Shown here: piece by piece, positions 1 to 7,888 of the stretch
Layout of the letters: each line of letters begins with the position of its first letter
Numbering within the stretch: the stretch's first letter is position 1
NCBI GenBank assembly: GCA_024408695.1
Contig: JAKSUU010000028.1
Location: forward strand, 1 to 9,688
DNA: 9,688 bases
From: Coriobacteriales bacterium
GTDB taxonomy: Bacteria; Actinomycetota; Coriobacteriia; Coriobacteriales; QAMH01
Direction: 5' to 3'
The notes under the pieces: model-generated
The model's input: only the letters and a program-made list of their open reading frames with translations
Database searches by the model: none
Told to the model about the DNA's origin: nothing
Made by a program: the position numbers and the translations under genes

Positions 1-1187
1 TCTTTAAATGCCTTAGAAAAACGAACCTGGGATTCTCCATAAAGCACAACAGCTTTACACTTTGATTCGCACGCTTTAACAAGTTCATCAAGGCTTGTAT
101 TTTTATCTCTACCACCTAAAAGCAGTACTATAGATTTGTCTGCAAAACCCGTTAGAGCCTGAATAGTTGAATCTACATTTGTAGCCTTAGAATCATTGTA
201 AAAATTAATACCCTTTACAGTAGCAACAAATTCTAGGCGATGTTCTAGCGCTTTAAAAGAAACTAAACCTTTTTTTATAGAAGAAATATCGCAGTCACAA
301 ATATATGCTGCTACACTTGCAGCCAAAGAATTAGAAATATTGTGAACGCCAGAAATTTGCAATTCGCTTGCATCACAAATTGCTGATTCAAAAGAATTAT
401 CTTTTAAATATAAAGAACCATTTTTACAAAAGGCACATTGACTAAACTCGTCTGAATTTAAGACGAAAATTCTTGTTTTACGTTTTGCGAGTTCATAATA
501 CAAATCTTCAAAATTTAATAAATTTTTATCAATAATTGCAACCGAGTTTTCATTTGCATTTTTAAAAACTTTGCACTTGTCATCAATATATTCTTGCATG
601 TTACCATGCCAATTTAAATGATCTGGAGTAATATTTAAAAGAAATGCAATACTTGGTGCAAAATCATAAATACTTGTTAGTTGAAAAGAAGAGGCTTCTA
701 CAACTAAATACTCATCTTTTTTTTGGTTTAAAGCAGCACCTGTGGCACATTTACCAATATTTCCACAAGAATACGCTGATTTACCTGAAGAATTTAGGAT
801 ATGCGTAATTAACGATGTCGTTGTTGTTTTGCCATTTGTGCCAGTAATACAAATCCACCTATCTTTAGAAATTGTATAGGCAAATTCTAACTCACTAATA
901 AGACTTTTGCAAACTCTCATGGCATTTGCATATAGTTTACTAGTTTTAGCTATTCCAGGGCAAATTATACCTGTTTTATAAATTGCGGCATTGTTTGAAT
1001 TTAAACCTTCCAGTTCGTCTTCATAAAAAATTTTTGAAGCAATATTTTCATAATTGCGGGCTAATTGAATATTAGAATCACAATATTGACCAGGACACAC
1101 ATCAAAATCAATATTTTTGCTTGTAAAATAATCGCATACGCATATTCCACTTTTGCCTAAACCTATAACTAGATAATCTTTTATCAT
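1..1187 (-). CDS. murD: MurD, UDP-MurNAc-L-Ala:D-Glu ligase (3' end off window)
   Basis: Cytoplasmic ATP-dependent ligase that adds D-glutamate to UDP-MurNAc-L-alanine, the second amino acid of the stem peptide. I translated the frame by hand from the ATG at 1187: it is open for 395 codons to the window edge, so roughly the last 50-70 residues are missing. Visible landmarks are an N-terminal Rossmann-like start (VIGLGKSG, residues 7-14), the ATP-binding loop GTNGKTTT (116-123), EASSFQL (164-170), DHLNWHGNM (189-197) followed by the lysine expected to be carbamylated (K204), the domain 3 start HRLEF (316-320), NDSKATN (331-337) and LGGRDK (357-362). A GGGG Shine-Dalgarno-like run lies five bases before the ATG. 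It follows mraY by 11 bases. ftsW and murG would be expected next to the left. The assignment is secure; only the end is unseen. Confidence 0.96.
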   Translation of the reverse strand, partial: MIKDYLVIGLGKSGICVCDYFTSKNIDFDVCPGQYCDSNIQLARNYENIASKIFYEDELEGLNSNNAAIYKTGIICPGIAKTSKLYANAMRVCKSLISELEFAYTISKDRWICITGTNGKTTTTSLITHILNSSGKSAYSCGNIGKCATGAALNQKKDEYLVVEASSFQLTSIYDFAPSIAFLLNITPDHLNWHGNMQEYIDDKCKVFKNANENSVAIIDKNLLNFEDLYYELAKRKTRIFVLNSDEFSQCAFCKNGSLYLKDNSFESAICDASELQISGVHNISNSLAASVAAYICDCDISSIKKGLVSFKALEHRLEFVATVKGINFYNDSKATNVDSTIQALTGFADKSIVLLLGGRDKNTSLDELVKACESKCKAVVLYGESQVRFSKAFK

Positions 1188-1198
1188 ATATGCCCCGA

Positions 1199-2260
1199 TT
1201 AAAAACTAAAATATGCAGCAAAACCAATAGCAGCAAAAATTGCACATAATATCCAAAATCTTATTACTACAGTTGTTTCGGACCATCCTTTTTTTTCAAA
1301 ATGATGATGAATTGGTGTCATTAAAAATATACGTTTACCGGAGCCATATTTCTTTTTTGTATATTTAAAGTATATAACTTGCAAGATTACACTTAACGCT
1401 TCGGCAACAAACAAAAATCCAATAATCACACTGAACAATTCAGATTTTGTAATAACACATACAGCGGCAAACATAGCGCCAAGGGCTAAGGAACCAGTAT
1501 CACCCATGAAAATTTTTGCCGGATAACAGTTGTACCAAATAAAACCTATACAACTTCCTGCAGCGGTGCAACATACAATTGCTACATCTAGCTGATTGTC
1601 TGCAAATGCAATAGCACCCATAGCCAGCATGACTAACATTACAGTGCCACCGGCAAGACCATCTAGCCCATCTGTTAAATTAACTGCATTTGAAAATCCA
1701 ACCATAATAAACATTATTAATATGATGTAAAGCCAAGGAATAATAAATCCGTTATCGCCAATAGGTAAAGTTGTGGTTAAAATGCCAAAATCTAAAGAAA
1801 TATTTATAAACGGAATTTTTACTAAAGGATCAATTCCAAGAAAATTTACAGCGATTAAACAAAATGCAATACTAATTGAAAATTGAAAAATAAGCTTTTG
1901 ATAAGGCTTTAATCCCAATGATCTTTTTTGAACAACTTTAGTAATGTCGTCTACAAAACCAATTAAACCTGTTAAAATCAAAACTGCTAAAATACATAAC
2001 ACTTCGAGCGAAAACCTAGTTGTAAAAATAATTGAAATTACTATAACAATTAAAATTACTACTCCACCCATTGTTGGGGTTCCCTGCTTGGATAGATGCC
2101 TTTCTGGGCCGTCGGCTCTAATCTGCTGACCAATTTGACGAATTTTCAATACTCTTATCCATAAAGGCATTAATATTAAAGTCAAAACTAAAGAAATAAG
2201 CAAACCGGCAAAAATTAAAAACGTAGGGTATCGTGCAAATATGTCTAACATCGATATCAT
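1199..2260 (-). CDS. mraY: MraY, phospho-MurNAc-pentapeptide transferase
   Basis: Polytopic membrane enzyme that transfers phospho-MurNAc-pentapeptide from UDP to undecaprenyl phosphate on the cytoplasmic face, making lipid I. At 353 residues it has the usual family length, with about ten hydrophobic segments starting near residue 14. Family signatures are TPTMGG (61-66), the acidic pair D104-D105 in GFVDD, NLTDGLDGLAGG (194-205), the magnesium-binding FMGDTGS (251-257, catalytic-type D254) and PIHHHFEKKGW (316-326). The ATG at 2260 is one base after the murF stop and has GAGG six to seven bases upstream inside the murF end, so translation is probably coupled; an ATG three codons in is a minor alternative. 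Nothing is missing or truncated. Confidence 0.97.
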   Translation of the reverse strand: MISMLDIFARYPTFLIFAGLLISLVLTLILMPLWIRVLKIRQIGQQIRADGPERHLSKQGTPTMGGVVILIVIVISIIFTTRFSLEVLCILAVLILTGLIGFVDDITKVVQKRSLGLKPYQKLIFQFSISIAFCLIAVNFLGIDPLVKIPFINISLDFGILTTTLPIGDNGFIIPWLYIILIMFIMVGFSNAVNLTDGLDGLAGGTVMLVMLAMGAIAFADNQLDVAIVCCTAAGSCIGFIWYNCYPAKIFMGDTGSLALGAMFAAVCVITKSELFSVIIGFLFVAEALSVILQVIYFKYTKKKYGSGKRIFLMTPIHHHFEKKGWSETTVVIRFWILCAIFAAIGFAAYFSF

Positions 2261-2261
2261 A

Positions 2262-3722
2262 TTAGTCCTCGATCTGTCCTTGCAAACTCAAAGAAATAGT
2301 CTCTAATTGCATAAAACGCGAAGCCTTTAATAGCAATAAATCATTAAAACGTAAATTTTTCTTTAAGAATTTGCAGACATCTATTTTGTCATCAAATTGA
2401 AAAATTCGATTCTTATCATAACCCGCATCAATAGCGGCTAAAGCATAGTTTTTTGCAAGTGGTCCAATACAAATCAAATAATCAAATGGAAGGCTTGCAA
2501 AATGAGCACCGACTTGATAATGAAGTTGATCTTCGTTTTCGCCTAATTCGCCCATGTCACCCAAACAAACGAATTTTTTGCCTTCACACTTCATTTGGTA
2601 AAAAGTATCTAAAGAGGCCTTCATAGAATCTGGATTTGCATTATAGGAATCATTAACAATTACGCAACCGCTTAAAGCCTTGTCAATTTGCATTCTTAAG
2701 GATGTATTTGATGTATTTTCAATACCGCTTTTAATATCTTCTAAAGAAACACCAAGGTATTTTGCACAAAGAGCGCAGGAGCATGAATTATAAAGATTGT
2801 GCTTGCCAGCGATACCCAATTTGATGTTGTTAATATGAGTTTTAGAAGAGTCTAAATTAAAGTTAAGGTCAAAAGTGCACGTTGCATCATCATTAATAAC
2901 TACATTTTCCCAACTCGCATTAAGTTCAAAATTATCTAAGTTATTTAGACCAAAAGTAAAAATATTAGTGTCTTTACCTGCATTTAAAATAGTTTCGATT
3001 GAAAACGCGGTCATATCATTATCTGCATTCAAAAACACAGCTCCACTATCACACAAATTCAAAGCAAGCTCAGTTTTAGCTAGTGCAATATTTTGTCTTG
3101 TTCCAAGCAGTTCTAAATGTGAAGATCCAATATTGGTAATAATTCCAATGTTTGGCTTAACATATGAACACAAGTGTTCAATTTGACCGAGACCTCGCAT
3201 TCCAAGTTCAACAATTAAATATTCACAATCTTTACTTGCGTTTAAAACAGTTTGAACAACTCCATACTCATTGTTTTTATTTTCCGCAGTTCCACAAACC
3301 CTATTGCTTTGTTCTAATATACTCATTAAATATTCTTTGGTGGATGTTTTACCGCTAGAACCTGTAATACCTATTACAACTGCATCTAATTGCTGTCTCC
3401 AATATGCTGCTAAGTCTTCTAAAACAGATAGAATATCACGATTGACGACTATAATTGGACATAAAAATTCATTAGCTAAATCAAGAGTTTGTTCATTGGG
3501 TTTTTTTGTTGCAATAACTGCGCCTGCGCCCTTTAAAATAGCATCTTCAATAAAATTATTGCCATCACTTTTTTGCCCAGGCATGGCAACAAAAATATTG
3601 TGCGCTTGAATCTGACGAGAATCCCAAGTAAGACCAACTAAAAACTTGTGAGACTGACAAGAATCACAAAATTCCAGACCGTCACAAATTAATCGTAAAC
3701 GTGCTAAAGTGATATTAATCAT
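2262..3722 (-). CDS. murF: MurF, UDP-MurNAc-tripeptide:D-Ala-D-Ala ligase
   Basis: Cytoplasmic Mur ligase that joins D-Ala-D-Ala to UDP-MurNAc-tripeptide, completing the pentapeptide that MraY uses. The 486-residue length is normal or slightly long. The N-terminal substrate domain shows DSRQI (34-38) and FVAMPGQKSDG (44-54). The ATP loop is GITGSSGKTS (118-127), followed by NIGSSHLELLG and AKTELAL, the carbamylated-lysine region. The later NDSYNANPDSMKASL and LGDMGELGE stretches are diagnostic for MurF rather than other Mur ligases. The ATG at 3722 overlaps the murE stop by eight bases and has an AAGAAG purine run upstream, so its translation is likely coupled to the end of murE. The stop inside murE could therefore reduce MurF yield if ribosomes do not reach the murE end. 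Confidence 0.97.
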   Translation of the reverse strand: MINITLARLRLICDGLEFCDSCQSHKFLVGLTWDSRQIQAHNIFVAMPGQKSDGNNFIEDAILKGAGAVIATKKPNEQTLDLANEFLCPIIVVNRDILSVLEDLAAYWRQQLDAVVIGITGSSGKTSTKEYLMSILEQSNRVCGTAENKNNEYGVVQTVLNASKDCEYLIVELGMRGLGQIEHLCSYVKPNIGIITNIGSSHLELLGTRQNIALAKTELALNLCDSGAVFLNADNDMTAFSIETILNAGKDTNIFTFGLNNLDNFELNASWENVVINDDATCTFDLNFNLDSSKTHINNIKLGIAGKHNLYNSCSCALCAKYLGVSLEDIKSGIENTSNTSLRMQIDKALSGCVIVNDSYNANPDSMKASLDTFYQMKCEGKKFVCLGDMGELGENEDQLHYQVGAHFASLPFDYLICIGPLAKNYALAAIDAGYDKNRIFQFDDKIDVCKFLKKNLRFNDLLLLKASRFMQLETISLSLQGQIED

Positions 3723-4722
3723 TGTTTAACTTCTTTTCGCCTTTGTCATTTAATGCTTCGTTTATTGCCTCAAAGTCGCTAAAATGAAGCTTTCTATTTC
3801 CAATAATTTGATAGTTTTCGTGGCCTTTACCTGCAACTAAAATACAATCAGAACTTTGCGCTTTAGAAATCGCAAATTCTATGGCACTTTTTCTGTCTAG
3901 AACACGAAAAACTGTATCTTTATATTTTGCCATACCTTGCAAAATTTGCTCAATTATAGCATTTGGGTCCTCGCTACGAGGATTATCTGATGTAACAATT
4001 ACTATGTCACTATAATGCTCGGCAACTTGTCCCATAATTGGACGCTTACTAGCATCACGATCGCCACCACATCCAAAAACACATATAATTTTTGCTGGAA
4101 TGTTAGAAGAATTTTGTTTGTTAGCTTGTTCTAAATCATTGTCTATATTAGATACATCTGAACTTAAAAAAGAATTATCTGAAACTTTGTTGTCTTTTAG
4201 TAGATTTGCAAGTAACTTTAAAGATTTTTCTAAGGCATCTGGTGTATGAGCGTAATCTACAAAAATATAAGGATTTTTGTTCACAAGTTGCATGCGACCA
4301 GGAACTTGTTTAATATTGCAAAAAGCATTTTTTAGCAAAGCTTCATCACTAATACATAGATATTCACTCATCAAACTTTTAATTATACAAAATGCAAGCA
4401 TAACATTTTGTATATTAAAATCTCCGATAAGCGGATAATGCAAATAGACAGTATCATCCAAATAATTAAATTTAATCTTTGTTGCACTTAATTCTTTCTT
4501 AGAATTTATTAAAATGCAAGAACTCTGTATTTGCGTTTGAACTTCATTTGATGCAGTAAATAGTTTTACTAAATTTTTACTTGCGGCTGATTGCTCCACA
4601 AAACTAGCAATTTTTTGACCATATTCATCATCACAACAAATTACACTTTTTTTAAAGCTAAGATTTAATGGATTATTATTTACATTAAACAGGATTTTTT
4701 TTGCTTCAAAATACAGCTGCAT
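3715..4722 (-). CDS. murE: MurE C-terminal part, downstream of the internal stop
   Basis: From the ATG at 4722, three codons after the TAA, this part has 335 residues. It carries the lysine expected to be carbamylated (K8 in YFEAKKILF), PGRMQ (141-145), DYAHTPD (156-162), FGCGGDRD (216-223), the mDAP-selecting DNPRSEDP (246-253) and AGKGHENYQ (297-305). These residues argue for meso-diaminopimelate rather than L-lysine as substrate. Residues about 177-208 form an Asn/Ser/Asp-rich insertion just before FGCGG. The ATG has no Shine-Dalgarno upstream, so independent expression would depend on reinitiation by ribosomes ending at the TAA. The fragment breaks the central ATPase domain in its middle, not at a domain boundary, which argues against a designed two-subunit enzyme. 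Confidence 0.65.
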   Translation of the reverse strand: MQLYFEAKKILFNVNNNPLNLSFKKSVICCDDEYGQKIASFVEQSAASKNLVKLFTASNEVQTQIQSSCILINSKKELSATKIKFNYLDDTVYLHYPLIGDFNIQNVMLAFCIIKSLMSEYLCISDEALLKNAFCNIKQVPGRMQLVNKNPYIFVDYAHTPDALEKSLKLLANLLKDNKVSDNSFLSSDVSNIDNDLEQANKQNSSNIPAKIICVFGCGGDRDASKRPIMGQVAEHYSDIVIVTSDNPRSEDPNAIIEQILQGMAKYKDTVFRVLDRKSAIEFAISKAQSSDCILVAGKGHENYQIIGNRKLHFSDFEAINEALNDKGEKKLNND

Positions 4723-4731
4723 GTTTTCGTA

Positions 4732-4734
4732 TTA
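4732..4734 (-). other. In-frame TAA codon inside murE
   Basis: The minus-strand codons read His-Leu-Asp-TAA-Tyr-Glu-Asn-Met. The codon lies at the position of the conserved aromatic residue in the Mur ligase HLD-Y-H motif (Trp193 in the MurD of this window). TAA serves as the ordinary terminator of mraY, murF and of murE itself, so a general reassignment of TAA is excluded. The next base is T. I see no hairpin immediately downstream that would suggest programmed readthrough. Confidence 0.9.
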
Positions 4735-5379
4735 ATCTAGGTGATCTTGGCTAAGATTGCTAAAGGCAACACAATGAAAATTAATACAAGCAACCCGTGC
4801 TTGACTTAAAGCGTGCGAAGAAACTTCCATTACACAAACTTTGCAGTCATTTTGTAACATCTCATAAAAAATGCGTTGTAATTCCTTTGATTGTGGAGTT
4901 GTATTAATGGATGGAATTATACTTTTACCATTATCAATTTCTATGGTTGTAATACTTCCTGTTTTTATTCCCATATTATTTAATACAGATTTGACCACAT
5001 AGGTGGTTGTCGTTTTACCATTAGTGCCAGTTATACCTAATACTTTAAGTTTTTTAGATGGATGCTCATAAAAATTTGAACTAAGTTTAGCAAGAGCAAA
5101 TTTGGTGTCTTTTACACAGACTTGAGCGCAATTAATATCTAAATATCTTTCAACAATTAATAAATGAGAACCCTTTTCAACTGCTATGTGTGCAATGTTG
5201 TGTGAATCAAAACTTGATCCTTTAATACATACAAACGCACTATCATTAAAATCATCATTAGATTTTGTATTGTATTCAATATTTGTAATATATGCGTTTT
5301 CATTATAATAATTATTAAAGGTGGCATCGATACCTTCAAATAATTCTTTACAAGATATTTTTCTTTTCACATGTGTCAT
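4732..5379 (-). CDS. murE: MurE N-terminal part, ends at the internal stop
   Basis: If translation ends at the TAA, this piece yields 215 residues. It contains the whole UDP-MurNAc-dipeptide binding domain and the first part of the ATPase domain: AFVCIKGSSFDSHN (48-61), the ATP loop GITGTNGKTT (115-124), NTTPQSKEL (159-167, substrate-contacting in MurE) and EVSSHAL (185-191). It ends at SNLSQDHLD (207-215). It lacks the carbamylated lysine and the C-terminal domain, so it cannot be an active ligase alone. No close Shine-Dalgarno is visible for the ATG at 5379; the adjoining ftsI stop (one base away) suggests initiation by coupling. Confidence 0.7.
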   Translation of the reverse strand: MTHVKRKISCKELFEGIDATFNNYYNENAYITNIEYNTKSNDDFNDSAFVCIKGSSFDSHNIAHIAVEKGSHLLIVERYLDINCAQVCVKDTKFALAKLSSNFYEHPSKKLKVLGITGTNGKTTTTYVVKSVLNNMGIKTGSITTIEIDNGKSIIPSINTTPQSKELQRIFYEMLQNDCKVCVMEVSSHALSQARVACINFHCVAFSNLSQDHLD

Positions 5380-5380
5380 A

Positions 5381-7315
5381 CTACTTATTAACAATGTTGT
5401 ATCGTTCTGACGCAAAATTCATAATATCTGCGAAAACAGGTCCACAAGCAGCTCCACCGTCTATATCACTTTCTGGTTTAGAAATAATTACTAAGCAAAC
5501 TAAGTTGCTGTTTGTGTTAGCAAGCCATCCAACAAAAGAAGTAATGTAATTTTTAGTTTCATATTTACCTTCGTTGTTTACATATTCTGCAGTTCCAGTT
5601 TTACCCGCAATAGAATGACCCTCAACTTTAACGTTTCTTGCAGTCCCATATTCAGTCACAGCCAAAAGAGAAGTCGCAACATCATTGCAGGCACCAGCAT
5701 CAGCGGCTACAATTGGTTTGCGATACTCTTCCATTTTTGATTCAGATAATTCTTTGTCGTTTGCAATGCTAGTTAAAAAATGAGGAATATGCATGACTCC
5801 TCCATTTTTTATTGCACAATAGCCTCGACAAATTTGAATACCAGTTGTTGTCACACCTTGTCCAAATACTATGTTTGCTCTTTGAACATCATCCCAATCT
5901 TTTGTTTCTTCAAGTTCCCCATCCCATTCAAAAGGATAATCAACACCAGTTTTATTGCCAAAACCAAAGGAAGAATATGTATCGTAAAGTTTTTGAGCGC
6001 CTACCGTTTTTGACATCATATAAGAACCAATGTTAGATGACTGTGCTAAAATTTGAGTAAACGTTAAGCTACCTGCTTCTCTATAATGAGAATCTGTAAT
6101 CACGGCATCAGCAATTTCTAAAGATGAAGGAACATAAAAGCTTGAATTAATATTTATGTCATCGGTATTTTCTAATACTGAAACTGCGGTAAAACTTTTA
6201 AAAGTAGAACCTGGCTCATAATAAGTTGTTATATTAGAAAGTGCACCAACATCAAAACCATGTTTGAGCTTGTTGCCACTTTTAGTGTAGGTCTTGACTT
6301 CTGTTGGAGTCTCTTGCGTTGTAGCGTTTATACTGCCATCATCATTTTTTGTAGTATTTCCACCGCTAGAATTTGTGCTTGTCTCTTGGATTTCTTGCAA
6401 GCCATAAGAGCAACATGAATAAATTTCGCCTGTATTAGAATCCATAACAATAACAGAACCGTTTTCTGCTTTAAGCCTTTCGACTGCTTCTTTAATGCTA
6501 TTTTCACATTTCTCTTGTAACTTAATATCCAAAGATGTTGTAATGTCTTTTCCACTAATTGCGGCTATGTCAACCGATGTCTTAGATGCAACTGGCGTTC
6601 CATAAACGCCTGCCTCAATTTGTTTTTTTCCATTAGTCCCCTTTAATGTGTCTTCATAGTATTTTTCTAAACCAAAAGTGCCATTATAAACTTCTTTTTC
6701 ATCTAATGCAACCGTGCCTATGACTTGTTGGCCAATCGTGCCATTAGGATAAATACGCGTTAAATCGTCCTTTAAATATACACCAACAGATTTTTCCTTG
6801 AGTTCATCGTATAATTGTTTGCCAAGCTCCTTATTTACATTGCGATGTACATAGACCTCTTTATATACACCTTTATACTTAGGGTCCTGACTAACTATGT
6901 CGTAATAATAAGAATAAGAAGTATTATATTTTTGTCCAAAAAATTCAAACAATTTTTTTGATAAACTATCGATGCGCTCTTTCATTAAATCTTGATATTG
7001 AGATTCGGAATATTTGCTTCTATCTAATAATTCACCATTTTTACCAGAATACAATTCTGCAAATTTTATATATACGGTATAGGAATCTACACTAGATGCA
7101 ATTACCTCGCCATTTCGATCGTAAATATTGCCTCTACGTGCATAAACTGTCGATTCTTCGACTTGTCTGTCGTAGGCAAATTCAGAATAAGCCGGACCAT
7201 TTATTATTTGTTCAATGAATAATTTACCTGTAACTAAAAGAAATAACACACCAAAAAGGATTAAAATTACCCAGAATTTTTTTGATTCAGTATTGCTTCT
7301 TTTCTCAGCATTCAT
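5381..7315 (-). CDS. ftsI: FtsI/PBP2-type class B penicillin-binding protein (septal transpeptidase)
   Basis: Membrane-anchored DD-transpeptidase that cross-links septal peptidoglycan. From the ATG at 7315 it has 644 residues. A short cytoplasmic tail is followed by one membrane segment (about residues 12-34), then the class B dimerisation domain opening with RRGNIYDRNGEVIASS, and the transpeptidase domain. All three active-site motifs are present: STFK (370-373, nucleophile S370), SSN (426-428) and KTGT (572-575). The protein stops soon after the transpeptidase domain and has no PASTA domains. Residues about 306-350 are an unusual Ser/Thr/Asn/Gly-rich stretch between the CCSYG strand and YEPGSTFK. 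The start is uncertain: no good Shine-Dalgarno precedes 7315, and a TTG at 7330 would add five residues. The gene sits 41 bases after ftsL and one base before murE. Confidence 0.95.
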   Translation of the reverse strand: MNAEKRSNTESKKFWVILILFGVLFLLVTGKLFIEQIINGPAYSEFAYDRQVEESTVYARRGNIYDRNGEVIASSVDSYTVYIKFAELYSGKNGELLDRSKYSESQYQDLMKERIDSLSKKLFEFFGQKYNTSYSYYYDIVSQDPKYKGVYKEVYVHRNVNKELGKQLYDELKEKSVGVYLKDDLTRIYPNGTIGQQVIGTVALDEKEVYNGTFGLEKYYEDTLKGTNGKKQIEAGVYGTPVASKTSVDIAAISGKDITTSLDIKLQEKCENSIKEAVERLKAENGSVIVMDSNTGEIYSCCSYGLQEIQETSTNSSGGNTTKNDDGSINATTQETPTEVKTYTKSGNKLKHGFDVGALSNITTYYEPGSTFKSFTAVSVLENTDDININSSFYVPSSLEIADAVITDSHYREAGSLTFTQILAQSSNIGSYMMSKTVGAQKLYDTYSSFGFGNKTGVDYPFEWDGELEETKDWDDVQRANIVFGQGVTTTGIQICRGYCAIKNGGVMHIPHFLTSIANDKELSESKMEEYRKPIVAADAGACNDVATSLLAVTEYGTARNVKVEGHSIAGKTGTAEYVNNEGKYETKNYITSFVGWLANTNSNLVCLVIISKPESDIDGGAACGPVFADIMNFASERYNIVNK

Positions 7316-7356
7316 ATACTTAGTGTGCAATCAAATAGCGCATCTATGCTTTGCTA

Positions 7357-7884
7357 CTATTTATATTGTGCGTTTACAATATTGTTTAATGTTTTTTCTA
7401 AAGAAAGACTGCCGTCGTCAAAGGTGCCACTGATTGCTTTTTGTGCAACATTTGGAAGCGTAATATAAACAGGAGCACCCGCCGGTTGCATGCCTAGTTT
7501 TGTGCTTTCAGTTTGTATTCTATTGAGTGAAGACAACCTAGCATGCTCAAGTTCTAACTGCTCGCCTTCATATATAGCATCATTAATATCTTTTTGAATG
7601 GTTTGTGCGCTTGCCATTTTTAAAGATGTTTGAGTAGAAAGTGATGTACCAATAATAAAACATGCAAAAATTGTTAATGCTATAACAAAACCAAAAATTG
7701 CTATTTGAATAAAACCACTATGTATTCTTGTCTCATTTTGAGTGGCAGTATGAACATGATGTTTTTTGTGAGTATCATGTTCTTTATTTTTATTAGGTAG
7801 CCTTTCAAAATTTAATTGACGATTATCATCTATATAATCGTAATCATAATCGTAATTATTATATCTTCTTGCAGCTTGAGCCAT
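7357..7884 (-). CDS. ftsL: FtsL-like divisome protein, single-pass membrane
   Basis: Small bitopic protein of 175 residues at the position where ftsL stands in dcw clusters, between rsmH and ftsI. FtsL-type proteins pair with DivIC/FtsB and help activate FtsI/FtsW. The order visible is: a Tyr/Asp repeat (residues 8-18), a basic and His-rich stretch (36-45), one membrane segment (about 57-80), an extracellular helix with coiled-coil character (about 88-128), the ending ESTKLGMQPAGAPVYITLP typical of FtsL/DivIC families, and a 30-residue tail. The cytoplasmic tail of some 56 residues is longer than in classical FtsL. The start is well supported by AGGAG four bases before the ATG. The family is assigned from architecture, context and the KLGM region, since FtsL sequences are poorly conserved. 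Confidence 0.82.
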   Translation of the reverse strand: MAQAARRYNNYDYDYDYIDDNRQLNFERLPNKNKEHDTHKKHHVHTATQNETRIHSGFIQIAIFGFVIALTIFACFIIGTSLSTQTSLKMASAQTIQKDINDAIYEGEQLELEHARLSSLNRIQTESTKLGMQPAGAPVYITLPNVAQKAISGTFDDGSLSLEKTLNNIVNAQYK

Positions 7885-7888
7885 GTTA

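Larger units (their letters stand above)
3715..5379 (-). pseudogene. murE: MurE, UDP-MurNAc-dipeptide:mDAP ligase, interrupted by an in-frame TAA
   Basis: MurE adds the third stem residue to UDP-MurNAc-L-Ala-D-Glu. The frame from the ATG at 5379 to the TAA at 3715 has 554 codons before the final stop, and one of them, codon 216 (4734-4732), is TAA. There is no frameshift: both sides read in the same frame. The family motif HLD-aromatic-H-x-x-M-x-x-Y appears as HLD-stop-YENMQLY. The distance from the HLD aspartate to the first lysine of EAKK is 12 positions, as in E. coli MurE and as in HLN to K204 of the MurD in this window, so the stop replaces exactly one residue, usually Tyr or Phe. A single base change (TAT or TAC to TAA) would explain it. 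The start chosen is one base after the ftsI stop; a TTG at 5415 would only extend into ftsI. Whether the gene is dead, suppressed, split or misread cannot be told from DNA alone. Confidence 0.8.

Noticed and set aside
2875..3609. Plus-strand open frames opposite murF and similar frames opposite ftsI, rsmH and mraY
   Set aside because: They lie wholly within well-conserved minus-strand genes, lack recognisable domains and have no ribosome binding site; they are antisense shadows.
4732..4734. TAA reassigned to an amino acid in this organism
   Set aside because: mraY, murF and murE itself end with TAA at normal family C-termini, and no other gene here has an internal TAA.
5380..5415. Earlier TTG start of murE at 5415
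   Set aside because: It would overlap ftsI by 35 bases and add 12 residues not expected in MurE; the ATG at 5379 directly after the ftsI stop fits the family better.
7320..7343. Tiny seven-codon frame between ftsL and ftsI on the minus strand
   Set aside because: It has no ribosome binding site and a frame this short is expected by chance.
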